NCBI GenBank assembly: GCA_003868215.1
Contig: QWDQ01000049.1
Coordinates: 62,521 to 126,520, forward strand
From: Pseudophaeomoniella oleicola
Taxonomy: Eukaryota; Ascomycota; Eurotiomycetes; Phaeomoniellales; Phaeomoniellaceae
Direction of reading: 5' to 3'
Length of the DNA: 64,000 bases
Shown here: positions 40,584 through 51,676 of the stretch, piece by piece
Layout: every line of letters starts with the position of its first letter
Numbering within the stretch: position 1 is the stretch's first letter
Notes under the pieces: model-generated
Seen by the model: the letters and a program-made list of their open reading frames with translations, nothing else
What the model was told of the DNA's origin: nothing
Database searches by the model: none
Position numbers and translations under genes: made by a program

Positions 40584-41725
40584 ATGTATCACTCTACTCT
40601 CGGCCTTCTTTTGGCCTCCCTCCAATTGGGCCAGCTGGCATATGCTATTCCAACCACTCACCCTACCATTGTGAGAGAGAACCGTACTTTGGATGAAATC
40701 TACCAGGCCGCCCTCAGCGAAGGAGGTACCGTGACTCTCTGGCACGGCGGTGACGAGGCAAACCAGCAGAATGGCCTGAAGCAGGCTTTCGAGCAAAGGT
40801 TCCCGGGCATGACCCTCAACGTGACCGTCGATCTGTCCAAGTACCATGACGGCAACATCGACTTGCAGCTCGCCGAAAAGAATGTATACGTCGACAGTAT
40901 CATTTTACAGACGCTGCACGATTACCCGCGATGGAAAGAGCAGGAAGCATTGTTGCAATATCAACCTGTGGGATTCGACCAGATCTTCAACGAGTTCAAG
41001 GATCCTGAAGGCGCCTATTACGGATACCTGATCTTCTCATGGAGCCACAGCTACAACACCCGTTATGTCAGCGCCAATGAAACCCCGACGGAGGTCCTTG
41101 ACTTCTTGAGACCAGAGTGGAAGAACAAGCTCGTTCTCACCTATCCCAACGATGATGACGCGGTTCTCTTTGCTTTCGATCTGTTGTATGTATTAACCTA
41201 TATTGATGATTGGAAGAAAGCTTACTGACATATCATAGACTTCAACAATATGGATGGAGCTGGTTTGACGCCCTCGTCGCGCAAAACCCACGCTGGGTTC
41301 GCGGAACAGCAACCCCCTTGACACTTGTGACGAACTCCAACGGAACCTATACCGGCACTTTCACATCCGCCAACGGTGTTCACGGCAGCGGCGACGTAAA
41401 CGTCACATTCCCAACCGCCAGCCGCTTCGTCAGCTGGCCCCAGACCGGCGCCATCCTCGCTGACGCCCCTCACCCAGAATCCGCCAAGCTCCTCCACAAC
41501 TTCATCCTCACCCCCGAATACCAACAATCGCTCGGCACATGGAGCGTCCGCAGGGACGTCCCCAACCCGGCAGGATACCCCGGCATCTTGAACATGACTG
41601 GCACCGACGTCACGGCGTTCGGCAGATTCATGCAAGACCGCGCCTACGCCGAGAGACTCCGATTCGAGATCGAGGACCGCATAGGTACGGCGCAGGGATT
41701 GAGCCCATTGATCGATGATCTGTAG
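40584..41725 (+). CDS. Secreted periplasmic-binding-protein-like protein (ABC Fe3+ type, SBP fold)
   Basis: Exons 40584-41185 and 41239-41725 (53-bp intron, GTATGT to ATCATAG) give 362 residues. A signal peptide is clear: residues 1-21, MYHSTLGLLLASLQLGQLAYA, cut before IPTTHP. The mature part reads like a bacterial extracellular solute-binding protein: LDEIYQAALSEGGTVTLWHG, a long first lobe, YYGYLIFSWSHSYNTRYV, DFLRPEWKNKLVLTYPNDDD, then the second lobe with TGAILADAPHPESAKLLHNF and a C-terminal helix. Several N-glycosylation sequons (NRT, NVT, NET, NGT, NMT) fit export. Fungal members are usually labelled ABC-type Fe3+ transport components, though fungi lack the partner permease. The ligand is unknown. 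Exon 2 is richer in C-ending codons than the neighbouring genes. Confidence 0.85.
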
Positions 41726-43230
41726 ATTACCTGTCTACCCAGTCATCCCATTGGAGAGGAGGAAGCTTTAAGGAGCAGCGACAATTCATCGGAGCCAACC
41801 AGCCAGCCAGCCAGCCAGCCAGGCTCATTTGCTCTCGAGACCATCTAGATCTTTCCTCTCCTACGACCACCCCAAAAAAAAGAGACCATTCAATTCAATT
41901 CCGAAAGTACATATATGTATATATAACTCAAGTGTCATAGTTAAAACAGCAGCCTTTACATTTCCATTTACAATTCCCTCCCCTGAATGATCTTTTTTTG
42001 CCTCTTTACCGGAAATTTCCATCGTCTTGACTACCTATCTATCTAATATTACTGACAGGTGCTCTCCCCCTGACTCCTACCTGTTGCGTCTTGTTCCCAT
42101 TTTCCTTTCTTTCTTTCTCCCCGACACATTCCTTCCGTTTTGTATACATGTATGTGTGTATCTGGTCAGGGTAAGTGAAGCAACTAGCCTACCTGCCTTA
42201 GGTTACCTACTTTAGGTTACCTACCTACCTACATAGGTAAATGGGGTAAATAAGTACCTACCTTACCTAATTACACAGTAGGTACATAAAAAGAAACAAC
42301 CCCCCCCCTAATTTATGACATACACCACATCCCAAAATAAGGTGATACTAGGTCAGGTACTCACTTTAAGTTACTTGACTTTGCCTAGGTATATAAAATA
42401 CCCTCAATATATTACCTACTATCAACTATCATCACCGAATACCTAAATACCTAGGTAGGTAGGTAGGTACTTGCATTAGCCATAACCCCCCTTTCCATCA
42501 AGAAAATCACTGTGTATTCCCCTGCCCTTGGTTTTTCATCTTCCTCTTCGTCAGAGGAGTAGAGAGTAAAACAAAATAATCCATGCATAAATCGAAATGT
42601 AAGAAGTATATATCTATAGGTAAGGTAGATAAGGTGTGTACACGCCTTATGGACCATCAGCAACCATGGAATACGTAGGTAGATGTGAATGGATGGATGG
42701 ATGTCATAAGTGATGTAGTCGATGAGGGAGATGGTAGAAGTAGTAACAGCAGCAGCACCACCACCACCACCACCAAGAATATCATTGTTATTGGCTTGAA
42801 TTGAACAGGCTTCCTTGTCCAGTATCCGGTCTATCAGTCGTCAAGCAAAGACAGACACCTGGAGAAAGTGACCCTTCGATATCAACAATCATCCCGCGGT
42901 CAAAGATCAGGGCTGCTGAAGCTGTTGGTTGTGATCATACTGCATAAGTACCTGGATACCTCAGTAGGTATCTATGTTGATAGCTGACTACCCAGGTAGA
43001 TATAACCAGTAGGATGTAAACAAAACCTTGCCTGCATATGGCGTACCAGCAGAGCAAGTAAACAAACCGGATTAGGGCTTCAAACTCTCCTTCAGCGCAA
43101 TCCCACAACAGCAGTTCGCGCTTTTGCAAAAATAAACAAATGACAGCAGCAAAAAGTGCAAAAAGCTACACACCCCCCGATCATTGAGATCCGGGCTATG
43201 CCCGTCCTCTGACCGGAGAACTGTGATACG
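41726..43230. other. Repeat-rich gene-free spacer
   Basis: No gene is supported. 41799-41822 is (CCAG)6. 42187-42290 and 42427-42475 are dense in TACCTACC/TAGGTAGGTA units, including TACCTAGGTA palindromes. 42757-42775 is (CAC)n. The stretch is A/T-rich with several homopolymers and looks unconstrained. Confidence 0.55.
42187..42475. repeat. TAGGTA/TACCTA repeat cluster
   Basis: Two patches, at about 42187-42290 and 42427-42475, consist largely of TACCTA, TAGGTA and their palindrome TACCTAGGTA, separated by A/T-rich DNA. Similar patches occur in other spacers of this window. Confidence 0.75.
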
Positions 43231-43412
43231 AAAATCCCCGTTCGCTCACCCAGGATCGAACCCGGGTCCACCCAATCCGTAATCCCCAGCGTAGGGTATA
43301 CGGTGCCGTAGCATCTTGGTTGGGGACTCGGTCCTAGGATAAAGTTATTAACGGATTGTTACATGGATCCCGGGTTAAGTGGAAGCGCCCTCCCACTCGG
43401 CCACAGGACCTT
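43231..43412 (-). ncRNA. Candidate Pol III-transcribed structured RNA (A box, B box, T-run terminator)
   Basis: On the minus strand TGGCCGAGTGG at 43403-43393 is a canonical Pol III A box. GGTTCGATCC at 43262-43253 is a perfect B box, and TTTT at 43234-43231 is a terminator. Between the boxes three nested complementary pairs form one long hairpin: 43365-43376 with 43259-43269, 43351-43358 with 43273-43280, and 43321-43328 with 43281-43288. It is not an intact tRNA: the T-stem has a mismatch, no 3' acceptor strand matches GGTCCTG at the 5' end, and A-to-B spacing is about 130-150 bases. It could be a Pol III RNA of unknown class, a tRNA with a huge intron that I failed to fold, or a tRNA-derived relic. 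No resemblance to 5S, U6, RNase P/MRP or SRP RNA was noticed. Confidence 0.5.
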
Positions 43413-44390
43413 ATTGAAAAATAATTGCACAACTGTACATTATATATTGCAAAAAGGGAACTTTGACATACCTGTAAGGCTGGAATCCACCCATGCAACC
43501 ACCACCTTGAATATTTGTATCCTTATTCCCTGACCAACTTCCTTGAGTCGCTATTATGGATCTCATCCAACTGCGAATTTCTTAGAACCAAGTTCTCAAC
43601 TTTTCCAACAACGTCGAATATTTCTACCATGTTCACCCAACATACCAACACTCGCTAATGACCGCAACGAGACCGTCAGATATCCTGATATATGGGGATC
43701 GAGGCAAGTGAACGAATGTCCCTCAGCTTGGAGGATGATGCCGGCGCCAGAGCAGACATATAACCTTGGTGAAACCCAGGTTTCTTTTGTCAATAGCAGC
43801 CAACAACGTGCTCTTCCTGTCTATCGCTGTGCTACGCAGAAGACCATGTTATCATATCGAACAATGGCTTTCGATGCTGCACTTCAGAGGAACATCGCAA
43901 GGTCCCGGATCGACCAGACAGTGCGGACATCGAGCACACCTTGCATTCAAGGACATGATACCGGACACCTAATGCGCGACTTCAGTTGTGTGAGCGGACG
44001 AGGTTTAATAATGGCCGAGCATGGTTCTCGACGTGGCAGAAATGCTGATCAACCGACGAAGCTATTGTACAAGATCTAGCTTATACGAAGTACTTGATGT
44101 TGGACCGGACATACGCCAATTCTGCTGTAATACGTCGTGGAGTATGGCCTTGCTCTGCTACATTTGGATGACAATTAGCAAGACCAAAGACCAGCATTGA
44201 TGGATTGGATAGAGTCACTAGAGTACTCATATTCTATGGGATACGATGGTGCAAATTCCAATTGGTGAGGAAGTCGCAGCTCTTGGAGGAATTGTACCGA
44301 GAGGTCGCTGGAATACTTACATGCGTATGAATCTTCTTACCCATCCCCTTCAAGGCTGACATACCTGTCTTCTTCTCGATGCCGTTGTAT
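43413..44390. other. Spacer downstream of the membrane protein gene
   Basis: An open frame at 43543-44079 (178 codons) starts with TTG, has no in-frame ATG until far inside and no recognisable domain; I do not call it a gene. The right part holds the 3' UTR of the minus-strand membrane protein. Confidence 0.4.
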
Positions 44391-45588
44391 TCATTGCACC
44401 TTCTTGCGGATGATTTCTCTTTCCAATACTCTTCGATCGCGCTGCCAGACAACAACCAATGCTGCGCCCAACGGACCAAACAAGGTCGTCAAGCCCACAA
44501 GAACTATGCATCCAAGCATACACTGGCCGAAAATTGGGGCATCCTTCCTGGACTCGATTCTAAGGGTCAAGGACCAAATCAAGAAAGCCAGTGCCGTCAC
44601 CGTTAGATCCCATTGCAAAAACCAGAATGCACCCTCCGCAATGCTCTTTGCTCTTCGATCTGGCAAAGGTAACCGTGGTAGGAAAACATTGGATGGATGA
44701 AGCGCTGCGGCGAACCTTGGTACGAACAGAGTCGGCAACAACGCCGCTGCGCCACTTATGGTCAAGCTCGCTATATGTGTGAAGGCTGCGCATGTGAGAC
44801 CAAAGACATATACCCGGTTGGGATATCTCTGGGGATACTCTCGCACTTCTCCAATGGACCTTGTTTGTGTTCGTTTCGATACCAAATGTATGACGAATAC
44901 CGAAGCGGTGTGTACGAGATACCAAATGAGCGAGAAGAACAACCATACGGCTATCAACTCCGATTTCGACCGGTAGGAGATAGTGGTCGGTGCTTGAAGA
45001 CTTAAGAGTGCGGTCGGGATTATATAAGCGAGCGTGATGGTGTAAGGGATGACGGCGGATTCAACAGAGTCGATAAGCAGGAACTCTGGGCTGACATTTT
45101 GCACGCTACCAGAGAGCCTGAGGTGCAGTACCAGCCAGATACCTATTGTGGCACCCAGCCCCAGGAACTGTGCTATAACGATGTATGTGCTAACGCTGAG
45201 ATGCTGTCAAATCTTTTGCTACGGTATTCAATGTTGTTGGGACTTACAAAGATAGCAATTTAGAACCGACGACCTGCCTTTTGGCTTCGATGACCAACAG
45301 AACTACGGCGGCCACCAGCTGTCCTGCAAAGTAAAAGCTGTACAGAGAACCCTCAGGTGATGAGCCATCCAGCATGGGCCAGAAGAACACGAGAAGACCC
45401 CCTAGGTGATTAAGGCTTGGGTGGACTCTGTCGAACGAGTATCGAACTTTAGTCCCAGGCAGCAACTGCTCTTGGGCAGCTCTCGTTATCATCTGAAATG
45501 ACCCATTGCTGAATCCAAAACCGTAAAGCATGCAAAACCCAAGTATAGAGAGGCCAATGAGCATCGATTGGGCGACTGGAACTGCCAT
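44391..45588 (-). CDS. Polytopic membrane protein of unknown function
   Basis: Exons 45588-45248 and 45189-44391 give 379 residues. The 58-bp intron (GTAAGT to CGTTAG) was placed because it joins KLLSF to TYIVIAQFLGLGATIGIW and keeps frame. About eight or nine hydrophobic helices are visible, for example MLIGLSILGFCMLYGFGF, LNHLGGLLVFFWPMLDG, AGQLVAAVVLLVIEA, PYTITLAYIIPTALLSL, ELIAVWLFFSLIWYLVH, VFGLTCAAFTHIASLTISGA, WFLQWDLTVTALAFLIWSL and MLGCIVLVGLTTLFGPLGAA. The patterns resemble integral membrane proteins often seen beside fungal meroterpenoid genes, but no biosynthetic gene is near, and I do not assign a function. The ATG at 45588 is the first in the frame. It is divergent from bud22. 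Confidence 0.7.
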
Positions 45589-46013
45589 TTCTCGGTTCGT
45601 ACCATGATCCGGATGTTCTTGGAAAGGAATAAAAGTTTCGGAGCCAACTGGTACTACCCGGCTGTTGCATATAATCAAGTACAAATACAAGTCATAAAAG
45701 GGGCCAGTGACAACCGACTTGCCATCGGTAGGTCATCAACAGCTCAAAGAATAGCTTTGGATGCTGACATCCTATCTATCACCTATGTTTTGTGTATGTG
45801 ACTTGTGCCATCTCCTCTTTCGAGGGCAACGTTGCGGAAGACCCTTACTCCGGCGATGCCAAGCTTCTGGTCTTATCGATAGGACATTTTTGTTAGAAAA
45901 CAGCAGGTATTTTCCGGAGAACTTTTTGATGACTTTTTGGTATATCACGTCCACGAGTAACCGGATCTTTTGCGGTAGATCTGCACCCAGGGGTTCCAAA
46001 ACTCCCATAAAAC
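45589..46013. promoter_or_regulatory. Divergent promoter region membrane protein/bud22
   Basis: 425 bases lie between start codons; no element was recognised. The stretch nearest bud22 should carry its leader. Confidence 0.4.
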
Positions 46014-47492
46014 ATGCCAAAGCGCAAGAGGGAAGACGGGGAAGACACATTTGACCCCGAGTTGGCCACAAACAATGTAGATCGCTCGACCAAAATACGT
46101 GCTTCTCGTCTGAAGGCAAAGACTCCACAACATGTTAAAGAGTTACACAGTGCACTCAAACTGGCCAGGGGCTTCGAACGCCAGAAGCTCGGTCGACGAC
46201 AGAAGACGGCGACCAAGAAGAAAGACCAAAAAGCTCTTGATCGGTTAAAGGAAGAAGTCTTGGCATTGAAATCACTAGAGCTGTATAAACTTGCAGAAAA
46301 ACATATGCTCAAGCAATATGTCAGAACGAAGCGCATACGTGAGCATGCTGCATTCAAAGCAGCCTATGGGGAGGATCCTAAAATCGAGCCGCCGCGCTCA
46401 CCGGCAGAGGCAAACGTGCTAGCTCGGTTATTCAGCTCAAATCCCGTGAAAGAAGCCATGACGAAGATCATACCCAGTGTGCTCCAAACACTCGGATTGG
46501 AGGATCTCAGCGCTTTCAAGCCTTCAGATGAGGCGCCTGTTGAGTCAAAGAAAGAGCGCATGGCGTCGGTTAGAGAGGGGGAGACTGTCAATGGAATTCC
46601 CTCGGACGAGGAATCCGAGTTTGAAGGATTCTCCGACGGAGATCAACCCGCAGTCACAGCAGAAGAAGTATCCTACGATTCTGACGGTGGTTCAGAACCA
46701 GACCTGGATGAGTTGGACGGTATGGACTTGGATCGATTCAACGATCGCCTCGCCTCTGATTCTAACTCGGACTCCGAAGACGACGCGTTCATACCTGATA
46801 TAGATGCTTCCAAAACCAACGAATATGCGGAAAGTACGGCCTATTCTAAGTCTCGTGATCTCTCCCTGTCACCATCTCCGTCAATCTCACTGTCGCCCTC
46901 CCCTGAACCCGAGAAGAAATCCAAAACAAAAGCTGCTCCCAGTGCCTCCAAACCAACAACCTCCACCACATTCCTTCCATCCTTGATGATGGGAGGGTAT
47001 TTCTCCGGCTCTGAATCCGAAGGATCCGTCGACGACGCGCTCCCCCAAGTCCGAAAGAACAGGAGAGGTCAAAGAGCCAGACAGAAAATCAACGAAAGAA
47101 AGTACGGGAAAGGTGCCAAGCACTTGGTCAAGGCTAAAGAAGAAGGCAAAGAGATCAGATGGGACCCTAAGCGAGGAGCTGTCATCGAAGAGCCGAGCAA
47201 GGGGAAGAAGGGATTCGCGAAGGGCAAACGAGGGAATGATGAGACCAATCCATCCACAGCTGGCAGAAAGGGCAGGCCGATGGGTCGCGGCCCGCAGAGT
47301 AGTGGTGCCAACTCTGGTGCATTAGGAAAAGATAGGAAGTTCAACGCTGGCGGTGCAGGTACATTAGCAGGCAAGCCGAATAGCAAGCCGACGGATCAAG
47401 GACCATTGCATCCTAGCTGGGAGGCAGCAAAGAAAAGAAAGGAACAGAAGATGGCTGGTAATTTCGAAGGGAAGAAAATCACATTTGACTAG
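46014..47492 (+). CDS. bud22: Ribosome biogenesis protein Bud22 (SRFBP1 family)
   Basis: A single exon of 492 residues. The N-terminal third is a charged helix (KELHSALKLARGFERQKLGRR, EEVLALKSLELYKLAEKHML). The middle is acidic and Ser-rich (SDSNSDSEDDAFIPDID), and the C-terminal third is basic with family hallmarks KNRRGQRARQKINERKYG near residue 350 and LHPSWEAAKKRKEQ near the end. Bud22 is a nucleolar factor of early 18S rRNA processing and 40S assembly in yeast. The protein ends KKITFD. It converges on the complex I subunit gene with only 134 bases between stop codons, so 3' UTRs probably overlap. Confidence 0.9.
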   Translation: MPKRKREDGEDTFDPELATNNVDRSTKIRASRLKAKTPQHVKELHSALKLARGFERQKLGRRQKTATKKKDQKALDRLKEEVLALKSLELYKLAEKHMLKQYVRTKRIREHAAFKAAYGEDPKIEPPRSPAEANVLARLFSSNPVKEAMTKIIPSVLQTLGLEDLSAFKPSDEAPVESKKERMASVREGETVNGIPSDEESEFEGFSDGDQPAVTAEEVSYDSDGGSEPDLDELDGMDLDRFNDRLASDSNSDSEDDAFIPDIDASKTNEYAESTAYSKSRDLSLSPSPSISLSPSPEPEKKSKTKAAPSASKPTTSTTFLPSLMMGGYFSGSESEGSVDDALPQVRKNRRGQRARQKINERKYGKGAKHLVKAKEEGKEIRWDPKRGAVIEEPSKGKKGFAKGKRGNDETNPSTAGRKGRPMGRGPQSSGANSGALGKDRKFNAGGAGTLAGKPNSKPTDQGPLHPSWEAAKKRKEQKMAGNFEGKKITFD

Positions 47493-47626
47493 GTTACCCA
47501 ATGTAGTTCAAACGTTATAATAGGATCTCGGACGATTGGTTCTTGTGCCTTAGCGCATGGTATTGGTATACGGCTAGCAGAAAAGCGAATTAAGCTACAC
47601 ATTTGTACATCACGTCAACCCCGTTT

Positions 47627-48611
47627 CTATTTCTTCTTCTCTTCCTCCTTTGGTGGCTCTGGCTTTGGTGTTGGAAGTTTGAACTAAACATATGTTAGTG
47701 ACCCGCAGAATATGTTTCAGTCCTTTGCATCCTCAACAACTTACAGTATCAGGCTTAGTGTCCAGACCTTCGCCAACCTGCTCCCAAGCCGCCGTACCAC
47801 CTTCAAAGTTTCTGAAGGCTTGCGTCATTTCCAGTGGCTCGACCACAATTCGTTTCTTTTCTTCATCGTATCTGATTTCAGTGTATCCGGTCAACGGGAA
47901 GTCTTTCCTCAGAGGGTGTCCATCAAAACCATAGTCCGTCATGATTCTTCGGAGGTCAGGATGTCCGGAAAAGAAAACGCCAAACATGTCGTAGACCTCC
48001 CTCTCATACCAGTTCGCACCATCGTACAGACCTGTAATGGATGGCACTGGGGTTGCTTCATCTGCATATGTCTTTACTCTTATTCTTGAGTTGTGCCTGA
48101 CGCTGAGCATGTTGTATACAACCTCAAACCTGTTGGACTTTGTGGGGAAGTCGACAGCGGTGATATCGGCGATCATTGTGTATTCGGCGGCTGTATGGTT
48201 CTTCAAGAACGTGAAAACAGGGATAACGCCTGCTGGTGGGATATAAATGCATAATTCATCCTTCCAGACCGAAAACTGCTGGATGTACTTCGGCAGGCAG
48301 GACATGAGGTATTGGCCGTATTTGTGAAGAGCATCCGACTTGTCTTTATATTGGTCGACGGGATTGACAATGGGAGCCTCAAGCTTTCCAGTAGCTTCAA
48401 AAAGTTAGCCAAATAAATGCGCATTGTTAATTGCATTAGGTGACGCACGAGGTCTTTGAGCATGGCGCATGTTCGGTTGCAAGTCTTGCGATGCGAGCTC
48501 CTTCCGGAGGGTTGCAGACGTCGTGAAAGCTCTGCTGCATTTTGAGGTCCTGGACGCTGCAGACAAGGCTTGCCTGGAGCCCAGTCGCATCGCTGTTCTT
48601 GCGGCAGCCAT
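47627..48611 (-). CDS. NADH:ubiquinone oxidoreductase 30 kDa subunit (NDUFS3/NUO-30.4)
   Basis: Three exons: 48611-48449, 48394-47745 and 47683-47627, 289 residues. Introns are 54 bp (GTGCGT, branch GCTAAC, TTGAAG) and 61 bp (GTAAGT, branch CACTAAC, GTTTAG). Residues 1-35 are a mitochondrial presequence ([25 protein letters not shown]). The body is diagnostic: [110 protein letters not shown]. The last exon adds [18 protein letters not shown], the usual Lys/Glu-rich fungal tail. This core subunit of the Q-module in the peripheral arm of complex I sits in the mitochondrial matrix. Length is as expected. Confidence 0.95.
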
Positions 48612-48994
48612 GTTTTTGAAGGTGAATGCTAGAAAGCCAGACCGAAGAACATTGAAGCTTCGATGTTCCTGAAATCATCATGATCATTGGCGATGCAATT
48701 GGACGAGCGGAACAAGTTGCGCTAATCCATTTTTAGCGCGCCTTCCGGGAAGCCTTTTACGCCTCTTGACCTTTACAGCTTGTTAAAGCAGATTTCTCTA
48801 CGACAAACATCTCTTCATACTTCAAACTTTTTCAAACCTGTACAACTTAGGCGCTACTCTGTTTATAGCACCTTGTTTTCCTGTTTCCATTTCCTGACCC
48901 CTTTCCAACGAACGTTTATGGGGACGGCTGTTGCGATAATCTTGGGATCGTGCAGGAGAGAAGGGGAGACATCAGCACTTGAAACCTCATCAGT
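48612..48994. promoter_or_regulatory. Divergent promoter region complex I subunit/not4
   Basis: 383 bases lie between start codons. Pyrimidine-rich stretches are present at about 48780-48900; no specific site was recognised. Confidence 0.45.
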
Positions 48995-51455
48995 ATGAGT
49001 CGCTCACAGCAGGACACTGTCATCGATGACGATGAAGAAACCTGGTATGATTCCTTACATTGAATTTATTGCGCTGCTGTTACAGAATGCTGACATCGTC
49101 AAAGCCCCCTCTGCATCGAAGAGTTCGATCTCGGTGATAAGAATTTTAGACCGTGTCCTTGTGGTTACCAGGTATGCACCAGCTCTATCGCTAATACTAA
49201 TGTGAACTTGCCGTTAACTGTTACCTGCGCAGATCTGTCAGTTCTGTTTCAACAGTTTAAAGAACACCTATGAAAAAAGTACCTGTCCGAATTGCCGCAG
49301 ACCTTACGACGAAAAGACGATTCAATACAAAATACCAACCGCAGAGGACATCAAACAAGATCTTTTAAACAAGAACAAGAAGCAAATCGCTGCCAAGCGC
49401 AGAGAGAACGAGAAGAAAGAAGTTGAGGCGTCTAGCAGAAGGAATCTCGCCGGTGTCCGTGTCAAGCAGCAAAATCTTGTCTACGTGATCGGCCTTGTTC
49501 CCACTTTGAAAGATGAGCATCAACTTCTTCAAACACTTCGTGGCGATCAATACTTTGGACAATATGGTGACATTGAGAAAATCGTGGTCAGCAAACCGAA
49601 ACCAGGTGGCCCAAATCAGGGTATTGGTGTTTATGTTACTTTTGCGCGAAAAGAAGATGCTGCAGTCTGCATCAGCATGGTGGACGGCTCCCAGAATGGT
49701 GACCGTGTCTTGAGAGCGCAGTATGGAACAACGAAGTATTGCTCTGCTTATCTGCGAGGGGAGGTCTGCAACAACAAGAACTGCACTTTCCTTCATGAAA
49801 GCGGTGAGGAAGGGCAACATTCCAGCCTACAAAATGAACCCCTCAGACGACCTACCACCAGTGCTCAAGGATCGCATGTGGGAGCTCACCGACCCGGACC
49901 GCCCGGCAGTGTATCGTCTGTTGGCACTTCGCAGCCAATGCGGGCTTTTGGCAGCGAGAGGAAGGGAAGTCATGATGCTTCTGCACTACCGACGACAGCC
50001 AGCTGGGCCAAAGCTGAAGCGATAGGAGCTGTTAGAGCAAGAAGAGAGAGCCAAACGGCTAGTCGCTCGTCACCAAGCCCACAAGTCGCGCACGCAACAC
50101 TACTGCAGGCTGATACCAAGCGCAAGGATGCAGCAACGCCGCCCGCACCACAAGCCTCGAGATCCGCAGTTCAAGCTTCACGCGCTCCCCCGTCGCAAGC
50201 ATCTTCTGGAAAGTCAAGTCCAAAGCCTTCGAAAACAAAAAGGACCATTTTCGACGACTTAATCACAAGTGTGAACTCACCCGACTTCCGCTTCGTCTTT
50301 GATGATACGACATTCTCGAAGGAAGACCTTGCAGCGATCTATCGTATACCAACACTTATTGACCCATTTGGTGGGGCGAAGAGACGTATCATGCGCGAGA
50401 AAGAGGTCAAGGAACAGGCTAAGGCGGAGGCTGAAGCCCAGGACAAAATGCCATCCACAGTGGCGTCGACACTCGATGCTCTAGAAGATGAGCAGATGCT
50501 TGGTGGAAGCCTGCAGCTTGGAGGAGAACCAGACGATCCGGCACTCGCTATTCGAAGAGGAGAGGCGCAAAATGTAATTGGCAGACCTCTTAACCAAATG
50601 CAGGCAAATAACACCATTAACGATCAATTCTCAAACCTCAACATAGATGGTCGAAGCCTAACGCCTCATCAACGACAACAACTCGCTCTTCTCAGTTCCG
50701 CGAATGTGCCACAGGCTCCTGGACTGACGCAACAGAACCAGACTGGCTTTAGTGGTGGAGGTTTCGACGCGTCCGATCAGAGATCTGGGTTGTTTGCTAA
50801 TCAGACTATGCCCTACGAAACTGCATCAGGCCATGCTCGTCAAGCCTCACGATTTTCCTTCGGCAATGATACTGCTAAGACGCAAGCAAATGGCCGCTAT
50901 GGTCAACAAACTGCCTCTACTCAGCAACAACATTATTACCCTAGCGGAGTACAGGGCCCTCCACCGGGCTTGAAGACAGCCGGCACACCTCCGATCAGTG
51001 GTGGTGGTATGTTTGCCCAGGGCCATGGTTTTACAAGCAACATGAATACTGCGTTTGGCACGAACAAGGATACTAATCAGGATATGTTCCTTCGTGGGAG
51101 GAGTGGAACTGCGGCGGGTCATGAGACAAAACGTGAGTCATTTTCTTCTTCAGATCTTCTTCGCTCTCCCCGTTCCCTTACCCCAGGCCTTCTCAACTCG
51201 CTTTATGGGTCAATGTCTGGAGCATATCAAGACCCTGGACTCGTAAAGCAGAAAAAGAAGGGGAAGAAGCAAAGACATGCTAACACTTCCTCTGCCGGGG
51301 GTGTAGTAGATCTTGCGGACCCGAGCATTTTGCAGGCGAGGCTGCATCAAAGTGGAGCCGGCATGGGGCAGGGAGTTTTCGGTGGACAGAGCCAAGGTGG
51401 GTACAGCAACCAGTCAAACATGATGTATGGCGGTGGTGGATATGGTCGGTGGTAG
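48995..51455 (+). CDS. not4: CCR4-NOT E3 ubiquitin ligase subunit Not4
   Basis: Exons 48995-49044, 49105-49171 and 49233-51455, 779 residues if the frame stop at 51453-51455 is the true end. The C4C4 RING lies at residues about 17-60, spread over all three exons (CPLCIEEFDLGD, FRPCPCGYQICQFCFN, TCPNCRRPYD). Next come a basic coiled linker (NKKQIAAKRRENEKKEVEAS), an RRM (about 120-205, VYVIGLVPTLK, QYFGQYGDIEKIVVSK, GVYVTFARKEDAAVCI) and a CCCH finger (KYCSAYLRGEVCNNKNCTFLH). The rest is Ser/Gln/Pro-rich. Not4 ubiquitylates proteins on stalled or idle ribosomes and is part of the deadenylase complex. My recollection is that filamentous-fungal Not4 is often about 1500 residues, so the next ORF may be its second half. 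Confidence 0.9.
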
Positions 51456-51676
51456 TCGACTTTCTGTTCTCTCTTCCCAATCGCGTTGCATGGTTTCGGT
51501 CAATTGATACGGGATACCGTTTGTCTTTTTTGAGAGCGAACCGTGTGTTAGCAGCTCTTAAGCGAAAGCTAGCATAGGAGTTGATGGCGATACTGCGTTT
51601 TCGATGTCAGGGAATCGACATCAACTCATTCAAAAGGTACCAGGTTATTCGGCAAGGCGCACATCGACCGCTCGTC

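Noticed and set aside
43231-43412. Calling this locus a tRNA (Leu-like, from TGGCCGAGTGG and GGTTCGATCC)
   Set aside because: No acceptor stem closes, the T-stem has a mismatch, the anticodon arm lacks a partner for TTCCA, and the A-B distance is too large. Kept as an ncRNA candidate only.
43543-44079. 178-codon ORF downstream of the ncRNA candidate
   Set aside because: Starts with TTG, lacks a usable early ATG, has no domain or compositional sign of coding, and lies between two features of opposite strand.
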